From Euryodendron excelsum (Eukaryota > Streptophyta > Magnoliopsida > Ericales > Pentaphylacaceae): 64,000 nt of DNA. Position numbers and translations under genes: made by a program. A model generated the notes under the pieces. That model was given only the letters and a program-made list of their open reading frames with translations. It made no database searches and had not been told where the DNA came from. The stretch covers positions 20,353,501 to 20,417,500 of the forward strand of contig CM065394.1 in assembly GCA_033060915.1 (NCBI GenBank), in the 5' to 3' direction. The first letter of the stretch is position 1, and each line of letters starts with the position of its first letter. This document shows, piece after piece, positions 12,019 through 22,399 of the stretch.

Positions 12019-13715
12019 GTTGGTTGTTGTGGGGTGGTGTCAAGCTTCTGGACATCCTTTACTTGTCCTGCAACTAGGAATATTCTTATAGGGGAAAAGC
12101 GGTAACTCAAATCTAATGAATCTGTATATATATCGCAGGTTACAAGGCTGGTTAAAGTTAGAACTGGTAAGACAACATTAGCAGTTGGTGATGGGGCAAA
12201 CGATGTTGGAATGCTTCAAGAAGCAGATATTGGAGTTGGTATCAGTGGCTTTGAAGGAATGCAGGTAAATATGCTTATCGTATGGCTGGAGGTATTATTC
12301 AGTGGAGTGTATCCTCAAAACTGTATCATTTTTCTATTCCTAACCTCTCCTTTTTCATTACCAAAATAATAAAAATAAAAATCAGGCAGTCATGTCAAGC
12401 GACATTGCAATTGCACAGTTCCGCTTTCTTGAGCGCTTACTACTTGTACACGGTCATTGGTGTTACAGAAGGATGTCTTCAATGGTAAGATTTCAATTTT
12501 CACACTCAAGCAATAGAGTGAATGCTTCTAAATGCAGTCGTGTCAATTTTATAACTGGTGTAAATTGAAATGAAGATATAACATCTCAAAATGTTTTGAG
12601 ATGAGTAATGAACATTTTTGTTTCAAACTACAAATTTTTTTTTGTTTTCTTACATTTACAACAGTGTTAAAAACTTGATCATGCTTCCTTTGCCAACTTA
12701 TGAATGCGACTTTTACACCAGCTTTAGTGGAAATAAAATGAGATGGATGATGTGTTCTCTTTTTTATTTTGCAGATATGCTACTTTTTCTACAAGAACAT
12801 TGCATTTGGTTTCACTCTTTTCTTCTTTGAGGCATACGCATCGTTTTCTGGCCAAGCCGCATATAATGATTGGTATCTGTCCTTTTATAACGTCTTCTTC
12901 ACATCGCTTCCTGCAATTGCCCTTGGAGTGTTTGACCAGGATGTATCTTCACAGTTTTGTCTCAAGGTAAGTTCCAAATTCCAAAACTTTTCGTTTCTTA
13001 TTTTAAATTAACGGGACACGTTGCTGAAAGTTGAAATTCTAAAAGTAAATAGCATTGACTGTCACAGTTCCCTGTTTTATACCAAGAGGGCATACAAAAT
13101 GTCCTATTTAGCTGGTCGCGAATCCTCAGCTGGGCGTTTAATGGCGCATTCAGTGCTACTTGCATCTTCTTCTTCTGCATCTCTGCCATGGAGCATCAAG
13201 CGTTCCGTAAAGGTGGGGAAGTTGTCGGCCTAGAAATCCTTGGCACGACCATGTACACTTGTGTGGTGTTGGTCGTGAACTGCCAAATGGCGCTCTCGAT
13301 CAATTACTTCACCTACATACAACATCTCTTCATTTGGGGCAGCATTGCATTTTGGTACTTATTCCTCTTAGCTTATGGAGCTATGGACCCATACATATCA
13401 ACAACTGCCTTTATGGTTTTCATTGAAGCCTGTGCACCATCCCCATCCTTCTGGCTCGTGACACTCTTCGTGCTGGTCTCGACTCTCCTCCCCTACTTCA
13501 CTTACTCGGCCATTCAAATGCGGGTTTTCCCCCTCTATCACCAGATGATCCTGTGGATAAGTTTCAATGGGCAATCTGAAGACCCTGAATATTGCCATAT
13601 GGTGCGACAAAGATCATTGACACCCACGACAGTAGGTTATACAGCACGTTTTGAAGCAAAATCCAAGTCATTTGAAAGGCTACCCTCAGGAGCTGAGATG
13701 AACAAACCTTTGTGA
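5015..13715 (+). CDS. ALA: Phospholipid-transporting P4-ATPase (flippase), ALA8-12 clade, copy 1
   Basis: A lipid flippase that moves phospholipids from the outer to the cytosolic leaflet using ATP; plant P4-ATPases work with an ALIS/CDC50 partner. Exons by splice sites and frame: 5015-5407, 6676-8027, 8160-8270, 8725-9001, 9454-9542, 9631-9739, 11221-11430, 12139-12264, 12386-12484, 12775-12966, 13068-13715. They sum to 1202 codons including stop (1201 aa), the usual length for the family. The N-terminus MTGGRRR...[13 protein letters not shown] is typical of the ALA9/10 group. Visible motifs: actuator DGET at about 195, P4-type PISL in M4 at about 373, phosphorylated Asp in DKTGT at about 426, CKGAD in the nucleotide-binding domain, TGDK at about 730 and GDGAND at about 864. 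About six membrane spans follow in the C-terminal third. All introns are GT-AG. A second copy lies at 37647-47237. Borders could be off by a few bases. Confidence 0.95.
9251..9322. repeat. (GA)n microsatellite in intron 4 of copy 1
   Basis: About 36 perfect GA dinucleotides lie between exons 4 and 5. The same intron of copy 2 lacks them. Short open frames reading RERERE or SLSLSL across it are artefacts. Confidence 0.95.
9805..10132 (-). mobile_element. Short retroposon in intron 6 of copy 1, with 16-bp target duplication
   Basis: Copy 2 runs straight from its exon 6 donor into GGTAGCGATGCAAATC at the matching site. Copy 1 instead has GGTGGCAATGGAAATC at 9789-9804 and GGTAGCGATGGAAATC at 10133-10148, flanking 328 bp of extra sequence. 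The near-identical flanks look like a target-site duplication of the length made by LINE/SINE machinery. The AT-rich T/A tail (TTTTTGGAAAAG...TTTAATAAAAAG) is at the left, so the element reads on the minus strand. I see no clear Pol III boxes or reverse transcriptase, so it may be a SINE or a truncated LINE. Confidence 0.6.
11929..12017. repeat. Poly-G tract in intron 7 of copy 1
   Basis: Nearly pure G for about 85 bases, broken by a few T, sits about 120 bases before exon 8. Copy 2 has an A-rich stretch at the corresponding place. It could form G-quadruplexes or be a sequencing/assembly artefact. The glycine-rich and proline-rich frames across it are not genes. Confidence 0.9.
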
Positions 13716-14110
13716 AGGCTCAACTCAACTATGCCTTTTACAGGGATCGACTACGTGGATCCTGTTTGGCCATTCCGCTCTATCATGGGCCATAGTCAAA
13801 TTTTTGTGAAGACTCTCATACGAAAAGAAACATCGGTTTGATTGTCGACCGGTTAGAAGGATGTTCTGTTTTATTAGATGTTGAGAAGGGAAAATCAGCT
13901 CCAAAACTACTATTTCAATGTTTTGGTGGCTTTGTAGTCTTGTTGAATTTTCTACTTATAAAGTTCAGCCTAGCTCTGGAGACATTTTTTTTTTTTTTTT
14001 TTCTCTCTCGCTCCATCTTCTAGCGTTTTGCAGCTGAGGTCACAAGGTATTATATTTACTCTCCTTTAGATGTGCAATTTGCATTCAGTCCTTTCTGAAA
14101 AATTAGGGAA
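13716..14110 (+). other. 3' UTR of flippase copy 1 (shared with copy 2)
   Basis: This sequence is related to 47238-47910. Common blocks include AGAAGGATG(T/C)TCTGTTTT, GCTCCAAAACT and TTTTGGTGGCTTTGTAGTC, then a GCAGCT...ACAAGGTATTATA block. Similarity fades at about 14110, which marks the downstream limit of the duplicated segment in copy 1. From there to 14366 I see only AT-rich spacer. Confidence 0.6.
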
Positions 14111-14366
14111 ACAAAAATAGGCATGGGTTCGAATATTTCATTGTTTATGGTAGTGTAAATGGTAAGATAAGCATATTCATGGAAAACTCCACAGAGTGAG
14201 AAAAAGACCCAATCCTAGCAAAGACCCATAGGCTAATTTCTCTAACAAGCTCTTATTTTGAACTTTATTCTCAACTTGGGTGCTGATTCATATTTATTCA
14301 GTATTTTAGATTGAGCGCTATTTGACATAGAGTTTTTACTAAAAACGTCTTTTTAAATGGCATTTT

Positions 14367-15827
14367 TGTTGGCCTAAAAGGCAATCCAAGAGGGAGGTGA
14401 ATTAAATTTTTTTAAAATTAAAACAATTAAGATTAATTAAAATTAATCTAATTAATGGAACAATAATTCAAGATGTATGCAATGCAATGTAAGCAATAAT
14501 GAAATGAAAAACAGAGCACAAGAAAATACACCAAGAATTACCGAGGTTCAACCACAACTAGTGGTTTACGTCCTCACCCTAAGATCCTCTTGAAGTCTCA
14601 TTCCACTATGCAATATCCAATTACAAAGTATATGCCGATTTCCAAAGTGCTCAGCTCACTTTTACACACAAACTTCTTTCTAAGTTCTTCCAGCCATTAA
14701 GTGATTTTGTCCAAGATCCACTTCAATTTACAAGTATTTTTCTTTTACAAGAAAACATTCTAACTCTCACTTACAAGTATATAAAAGATATACAAACAAA
14801 ATACAAACTTTCTATGAAGAGTAGATGAAAATTGAATAGCTCACTAACTACCAACTTAAAGACAAAGAGAATTTTCATATTTTTTGGCTTAATCAATCAG
14901 TGATTATTGTATTTCTTATCCATAAATGCATTTGGAGACTTTATATAAAGTCTTGAATTGATTTCACGCGTTGAAGGTTATTGGAGCTTCATTAAATGCG
15001 CGCCAACTTTAATATAACGTTTAAAAATATAGTTGTTAGTCCCTGGGCGTCGACACTTGACTTCCATGTGTCGACACATCAAGCATGCATTTTTCAAATT
15101 TTGTTTACTGTCTTCATGTGTCGACACATAACTCAGAAAGTGTCCTTCATGCTTTCCTTGATTAGTTTAGCTTCAAATAATTTGGGAATGTTTAAGGGAT
15201 CTTCTCTTTGATGTATGATGTTCTTAAAAACACTTAAGATCGTCAAAAAGTCTTCTCTTTGGGGTATAATGATACTTCAAAGTCTTCAATCCATTATAAC
15301 AATTCAAGAATGTCTTCAATTTAATTTGAATTGAATTTAATTTGGTTTCTTCTAAATCTTCTCTTAGATTCTTCAAGGAGTCTTTGCACATATGATGAAT
15401 TCTTCATTTGAATCACCTTCAATCTCTTCGAGTTTAAGTCACCTTCATTGAGTCTTTAGAAGCTTGATGAAGTCTACTTTTTAAGCACTCTCAATACATA
15501 TCAACTTTCTTGAATTTTCATAGCAATCCTCTTCATAGAGACTTTGCAATCATGATAAATTCTCTTTTTGAACACCTTCAATATTTTCGAATGCAAATCA
15601 TCTGTTTGAAATTTGAATGAGTGCAATTGCTCTGTTTTGGTGCAAAGCTCAACTTTTGATGTATTGCTTGAACTTGTAAATGTTGTGCATTTAGTTTGAT
15701 ATGAATTAGACTTTAAGTCAAGCATTAAGTCTAAATTATAATCCTTATTAATCTTCACACTAATTAAATACATTAGTAAATTAATACAATGTTTAGTTAT
15801 TATCAAAATTAAGGCGTAGAGTCAACA
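14367..15827. mobile_element. Candidate 1.46-kb solo LTR or non-autonomous repeat (TGTTGG...TCAACA)
   Basis: The block starts TGTTGGCCTAAAAGG and ends AGAGTCAACA, so it has TG...CA ends. It is flanked by ATTTT (14362-14366) and GTTTT (15828-15832), a 4-of-5 target-duplication match. It has no coding capacity. Phrases such as GAGGGAGGTGAATT near the start, ACCGAGGTTCAACCACAACT and repeated GTCGACAC motifs recall repetitive plant LTRs. The weak duplication and AT-rich flanks leave both the borders and the class uncertain. Confidence 0.45.
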
Positions 15828-15919
15828 GTTTTTTCAAGTATTTTTTAACAAGTAAAAAAGGAAAGAAGGGAAATACACGTGAGAGAAATACGAAGTGTAC
15901 GCTAGCGTATTTGTTGCTT

Positions 15920-16014
15920 AAAAACGTTATTTCAAATGGCGTTTTTAACTAAAAAAATGCTATTTCAATTAGCAGTTCTTCCCAATTAAAAACGCCATTT
16001 GAATTGACGTTTTT
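15920..16014. repeat. Left-end MULE near-palindromes (three units)
   Basis: Units of about 27 bp with AAAAACG...CGTTTTT arms around an ATTTcAAAT-type centre lie at 15920-15946 and 15988-16014. A more diverged unit lies between them (about 15951-15979). A similar unit sits at 14341-14367. Each can fold on itself, and the set is mirrored at the right end of the element. Confidence 0.75.
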
Positions 16015-17185
16015 AACTGGAATTAAAACCCTAACTTCTCGTCGTTCTCTCTCACTCTCACTCTCACTCTCTCACTAGGCGGATCTGAGAAAGAAAAAAG
16101 CTCCCTCCCTCTCCCTGTCTCACTCTCCCTCTCTTACTCTCATCTCTCACTCGATTGAACTGAGAAAGAAAGCTCCCTCCCTCTCCTTTCTGATCTCTCA
16201 AGAATTCGAGGTACTCTATCTATTGCATTATGCATCTTTATCTTCTTGTGTATAAATGCATTATTGCTTTATTTCATTTTCTAAATTGATTCTCCATTCG
16301 AGTTTGACAACACCATAGAGAAATTAGTCACTACCTAGAATCCCTAATATATGTATATATGCATACATACATATATAATGTAATTAACTTGCATTTAAAA
16401 AAATTTAAATTAATGTAGTACAGTATTGTTGCCGATTACTGCTGATGGCTAGAATGATTGGCCTTTGTTTAGACTGACATTACACATAGGTCTTGTACTA
16501 TGGTTTCTTGCTAAAATTTCATAACAAGGGTTATTTGTAAGTTTATCACTAAAAAAATCTTTGTACAAAATTTAGGAGAATCTAGCAAAGGAGAGAATTG
16601 ATCCACAAGCGGATGGGGAATTAAAAACTTTTTGATGGGCCTTGTAGAAATGAATCTTTAAAAGACCCAAAACACAAAATGACATGAAAAGATTGGATCT
16701 TGGATAAAATATTTATTTTTATTATTATTGTTGTTATTTTGGGGTGGGGGAAGGGCGGTGGGGTGCTAGAATTGAACTAGGTAATTTTTAATATTTATTT
16801 TCGTTTTCTAAAAGATAAGAACATGAGAATTTGTTTTATTAGGTGATGGAATATTCAATCGCTATAACATGATTTCTTTCCTTTGTTTTGTTTTATGAAA
16901 AATATGAAAGACAAATAGAAGAAAATCACTTTGCCTTATTTGAAATTAAAGGAAAGTCAAAAGTAAATAATAACATAACTATTACAAACATAGAAGTAAA
17001 GTAAGATGATCTATAAGGTAGCATCGTTCACAGCCTTTTGTGACCATGACTACATATCTTAACCACTAGCCTATACTTTGTTATTTTGAGATTTCGGCAT
17101 AGAAATCAATCATTAATAGCTTCTAATATATGTATTTGATGACAGGCACAACTAAGTAATGACGACAATGGTAATGTTTTATTAG
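16015..17185 (+). other. MULE 5' leader region, noncoding
   Basis: A CT-rich leader at 16030-16200 contains two copies of a CTGAGAAAGAAA(AAA)GCTCCCTCCCTCTCC segment. It could end in a splice donor at about 16210 (GAG/GTACTC). This is a plausible first untranslated exon of the MULE transposase, but unproven. The rest is AT-rich with no open frame of note. ATTAG at 17181-17185 is the target duplication of the adjacent solo LTR. Confidence 0.35.
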
Positions 17186-20100
17186 TGTAAGCACCCCATT
17201 TTTGACCGCTCGGCGGTCTCTACTCCGTCCAGACTTGTGTTCAAGTCGTTGTGGGCATATTTCAATCTAAATTAACTTCCTAAGTCTAATCCCGTCAATT
17301 CATCGCTTCACGGGCCGCGCCAAGACCAAATAGAGGCAAAATGACCAAAATTTCCCTGGGCGCATCATTCGGTCTATTCTAATCAGGCACATCTTTCCGA
17401 AGACGGTAAGTCCCCTTTCCAATTTCAAATTAGGCACGTCTTTCCAAAGATGGTAAGTCCCTTTTTCCAATCAGACACGTCTTTCCGATGATGGTAAGTC
17501 CCCTTTCCAATTCCAAATTAGGCGCATCTTTCCAAAGACGGTAAGTCCCCTTTCCAATTCCAATTCCAATCCCTCTCTTGAGACAATTGATTTTTCGAGA
17601 CGATTCGGCACATTTTTCAAAAAAAATCTCTTTGGAACAGTAAGTCCCTTTAAACCTGTCGACCAGGACGAGACCTCAAGTCCCCTCGATGGTAGAACGG
17701 TCCACCTTTGGCGCTTGCTAGCCTGCCAATGCAGAAATGTCCGTTTAGGCGCGCCTTTCGAGAAAGTTGATTCTCGAGTGCTAAGTCCTCTTTAGTAGCT
17801 TCCCGAGATCAGGCAGTCTTGGGAATGATCGCGAACTATCAGAGTAGCGAAAATACTCGCAAACATTGTAACCGTTAGAGTAACAGAAATACTCGTAAAC
17901 AGGTCGATATAGGGAATTGCCAACAAACCTCTGTATCACGGGACTGCTGTTAGAGTGGCAAAAACACTCAAAACCCAGGTCAACACCAGTGCCTACTAGC
18001 CCACTTCGGTGAAAAATGACCAAACTGTCCCTAGGGCCATTTTTCGGCACGTTTCTCGAGAACACATTTGAATCCTCAAAACAGTAAGTCCAACCTTCCA
18101 GGATTGTCTTAAAGGCAATCCGGCATGATTAGGTGCCTTCTAATAAGTTTCGGGTCAATTCCGAGACTTTCCGGTCAAGATGACCATTTTGCCCCTAGGC
18201 ATTCGAATGTCCCGGGAACCACACTGGCCCTAGGTATCAAACTGGTAGCCTCCCGAGAATGTTTTCTATAGTATTCTTAACCTTTATTTATCTTTTCGGA
18301 TCATTCCAAGTCAGTTTCGGCAAACTCGGTGCAAAATAACCGTTTTGTCCCTAGTAGGCCGGTCACTTTTTCCAACCACATCGGCTCTGGGAATCAAGCT
18401 GGCAACCTTTGAGAACATTCTGAATAATGTTTCCAAATCTCAAGATTTCTTCTGGGACATTCCGAGTCCATCTCGGCAACTTTCCGGCTCGGTTGACCGT
18501 TTTGCCCCCAATGGCCCGGTCAATCCTTTCGACATATCCTATCTTCATTTTTCAAGTCAAATACCTCTGGGACACTGTTTTAAGTGTTTCTGCCCTTTTT
18601 CGGCCCTCCGGGTCATTCCTGGCATCTTTAATTCTTCCTCGGACTTTCCGAAGTCACTCCTAGTAAAGTCAGGTTAAAAATTGCATGGTAGTCACTAGTA
18701 CAGGTGCCTAAATCTTCCCAAGATACGTTGCTTGCCGACCTTAAAACTTTTCTAACTGGCTGCCGCCACTAGTAGTGGCGCCAAGCCAAGAAATGGCCTG
18801 GCGCCACTCCTAGTGGTGCCAAGAGGAATTTTGCCCTGGCGCCACTGCAACAGGAGCCAGGTCTATCCCATCTATATAAATACAGAGTCTCCTCCAGCGT
18901 GAAAAGGGTCCGCAAACTCAGTCTAAAAACCTTAATTCTCGATATACAGAGCTCATACACTCCCAAAACCCTAGCTTCTCTAGGTTTTCCAAACCCTAGC
19001 CACCATACACCAAACCCTAGCCTCTTATACACTTATATACACTCTCATACACTTATACACTAGCCTCCAACCCTCCTTTGAAGACTTGAAGGGCTGCAAT
19101 ATGAAGGTTCGAAGATTGAAGACGAACTCTTGAAGATTGAAGTAAGACAAGCAAACCAAAGCGTGCAAAGTCAAGCAAAATAAAGAAGACACAAGGTAGG
19201 CTTCTTATTTAAATTTTCGCACTTCCCCCTCTCTCTTCTCTCTCCTAACCCACTTGGGTTTTCTCTATTTTAATCTCCCATCTTCTTCCCCCCCCCCCCC
19301 TTCTTTGCATGCTTGAAACAAGGGGATTCCCGGTCCATGTGTAGGATTGGACTATTGGAGGGTCACTGTGTCGGGGGCATTCCTTTTGTCTAATCGGAGA
19401 CCACGTGGGTTCGGCTCCCTTGATTATGTGGTGAAGCCTTAACCTTGTATGTTCACAACCCCAAATTTGCATTGTGCATATCATGATTCTTGCATTATTC
19501 TAAAAGTCGTTTTCAAAGTCGTTTTCAAAATCATTTTCAAACTTGTTTTCAAAATTGCATCAAAATCTTCTTTCTCAAAACTTGTTTTCAAAATCACAAT
19601 CCTAGGGTGATTCTAGTCTTTCCATGGCTAGGGTTACTTTAGGAAAGTGCTATATTTAAAGTGACCAACATGGTCCATATTTTCAACTCCTTGTTGATTT
19701 CAAAATCACTTTCTTAAAGTGGTTCTAGCCTTCTTATGGATAGAATCGCTTTAGGAAAGTGAGACGTTTTCATACTTTCCAAAAAACTCTATCTTCTAAA
19801 ACCCTCATTTTCAACATGCTTTTCATAAACTCTCTTTAAATTCCTTTCCAAAATTGTTTTCTAAAACCTCCCTCCAAAAATCTATTTTCAAAACTTCCTT
19901 TTCAATTCCTTTACACTCCCTAGGTTTCCTTCTTAGAAAAACTCCCTCCAAACTCCTTTCCAACAATCTCTTGCCAAAAACGTCTTTCCTACAAGCTCTC
20001 TTCCAAAAAAACGTTTTCTTCAAAATCCACTTTCCCAAAAACTTCCTTCCTAAAACTCTTTTCAAAGTCTCTTTCTAAAAACCTCTCATTAGGATTTTTT

Positions 20101-22339
20101 TCCAAAAACTCTCTCTCTAAATTCACTTTCTAAAAACTCCTCTCTAGGATTACCTTCCAAAAGTCTTCGTTTCCAAAAAACTCACTTTCCAAAAATCGCT
20201 TTTCTTAGTGTACAAGTCAAACCCTAGAACCCATAATTAGGAAACCCTAATTTTCTTTCTAAAAACGTGATTTTCAACCATGCCCCAAACCTACGTTTCC
20301 AAAATCTCCCTTTTACATCAAAATCATAAGTTTCCAAAACCTCCCATTTTCTACGTCAAAATTAGGTTTCCAAAAACATCTTTTCTACGTCAAAACTACA
20401 GTCTTCAAAATCTAGGGTTTCTAAAACTTTCTCTTCCGAATTCTTGTCAAATCAAATCTTCCCTTTAGGAAACCAAATCTAATCTCCCGTTTAGGAAACT
20501 AGATCTAATCCTCCGTTTTTAGAAACAAAATCAAACCTTCTCTTTTAGAAACAAAATCCAATCCCTTGTTTTAGGAAATAGGATCTTACCCCTTCCTAAT
20601 CTAAATCTTTCCTAATTCAAATCCTTCCTAATCTTCTACTTTCCTAAATCTTAAGTTTCTAAAACTTGAACATAAAAATCTTTCTTAAATTCTAAAACTC
20701 AAAATTCAAATCTTGGGTAATTTAACCCTTTCCTAATTCTATTCCTTTTCAAATCTTAACTTTCCAAATCTAAGTTTTCAAATCTTTCTTAAACTCAAAC
20801 ATTTCCTAATCTCAAGATTTTTTAAAACTCAAACTCTAAAACTTTCTAAATCTTAGACTTTCTAAATTTCAAATCTTTCCAAATCCAAGACTTCCTAAAT
20901 TCAAAACTTTCCTAAGTTAAATCTTTCTAAACTACCAAACTTTCTAAATTCTAAAACTATCCTAAACTTCAAATTTTTCCAAATCTAAAACTTTCTAAAC
21001 TCAAAACTTTCTTACTTTCAAAACTTCCATATTTCAAAACATTCTAAATTCAAAACTTTCTTAAAACGAAACCTTTCTTAATTCAAAATTTTCCTAAGTC
21101 AAAACTTTCTTAATCCAAAACTTTCCTAGGTTGAAACTTTCCTAAAACAAAATTTTTCTAAAACGGAACTTTCCTAAAGTGACACTTTCCTAATTTGAAA
21201 CTTTCCTAATTCAAACCCTTCCTAAATCAAATCTTTCCTAATCTTCCAAGTGCAACATTCGAGTCAAATCTTTTCTTAAAACCCTTCCAAGTCAAATATT
21301 CCTTAAGTCTCTTTGCTTTTCTAAGTCTAGGTTTCCTAAATTTCAATCTTTCCAAAACAAGTCTAAATCTTTTTTCCAAGTTCTACCTTTCCAAATTAAA
21401 GTCCAATCTTTTCAAATTTCAAAATTCTAAATTCCAATTTCCAATCTCCTATTTTAAATTCAAATCAAATCCTTTTTCGAATCCAACCTTCTATTTTTTA
21501 TCGGATTTTTGTCCGAACTACGACTGACCTAATTCTTCCAAACTGATACGTAGGCAACCCTCATGGATATGGTCACAACATTGTTCAAATTTCTAATTCT
21601 ATAACTTCTTTCAAATCTCCAATTCTACAATCTTCTTCAAGTTTCCAATTCTATGTTCTATTTCCAATTTCTAATTCCAAAAATCTATTTTCAAATCTCA
21701 ATTTCCAAATTCTAAAACTTTCCAATTTTCAAATTTATCTTTTCAAATTTGTTCTAAAATCAAATCAATTTCTTTTCAAAATCTATTTTCAAATCAAATC
21801 TTCTTCATCATGTTTTTTTTTTAAATATTCTTTTTCCAAAGTGGATAGGATTGAACAATAGTTAGTTGAAGACTCTCATAGATGAATCTAGGGTAGATTG
21901 ACATGTAGGTACCGAAAGGGCGGGGTAGGGTGATGGTTAGTGCGTCTTCCCTACACGTAACCAACCTTCGAACCTAGATCACTGTTTTCGAAAGACCAAA
22001 ATGGAGTTATTTTCAAAAAAGGGCTTACGTATTTTCTAAAGGTTGCCAAACAACCTGTTTTCTTAAAAACCCTCTCTTAAGGAGATATTTTCAAAGTCGT
22101 TTTCCAAAAACCCTAAGTGTAGTTTTCGGATTATGCTTAGTTTTTAGGTGACCTAACTCTCCTTAATCGAGTTAGGTGGCGACTCCAAATCTTTTTCCAA
22201 AATCTCTTTATTCAAATCTATTTTCAATTTAAACCTAGTCGCACTCATTCTTCTAGGAGGGTGAGTTCTAACGAGAGAGTACAGTGTTTTTCCCGCTTGT
22301 GTGTATATTCCTCGAGTACAAAAAATCTGGGCGCAACAA
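17186..22339 (+). mobile_element. Solo LTR 1 (5.15 kb), Ty3/gypsy Tat/Ogre-like
   Basis: It begins TGTAAGCACCCCATTTTTG and ends CTGGGCGCAACA. It is flanked by a perfect 5-bp duplication, ATTAG at 17181-17185 and 22340-22344, so it is a complete solo LTR. There is no gag-pol, and the flanks return to MULE sequence. Sections in order: short tandem units around GGTAAGTCCC (17390-17560), a GC-richer promoter part, a TATA box near 18872, repeated AAACCCTAG, then about 2.3 kb of TTTCCTAA-type pyrimidine-rich sequence, and a GGTGGCGACTCC motif near the 3' end. The great length and the end motifs resemble Tat/Ogre LTRs as I recall them. The class is inferred; the LTR structure is seen. Open frames inside are not genes. 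Confidence 0.85.
18868..18884 (+). promoter_or_regulatory. Likely TATA box of solo LTR 1
   Basis: CTATATAAATACAGAG lies where an LTR promoter is expected, before a leader with AAACCCTAG repeats. The oppositely oriented LTR keeps the same word (CTCTGTATTTATAG, near 29411), so it is conserved between the two insertions. Confidence 0.6.
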
Positions 22340-22399
22340 TTAGGGGGAAAGATAGTAAAAAATCGTCGAGAAGGCATAGCCTATGATGTAGAGGCTAGC

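Noticed and set aside
11892..12110. Glycine-rich (plus) and proline-rich (minus) open frames
   Set aside because: They are translations of the poly-G tract in a flippase intron.
18345..18677. 110-codon open frame
   Set aside because: It lies inside solo LTR 1, has no recognisable domain, and the equivalent part of LTR 2 is not open in the same way.
19823..20078. Paired frames on both strands rich in Phe/Leu/Lys
   Set aside because: Low-complexity TTTCC repeats of the LTR read in both directions.
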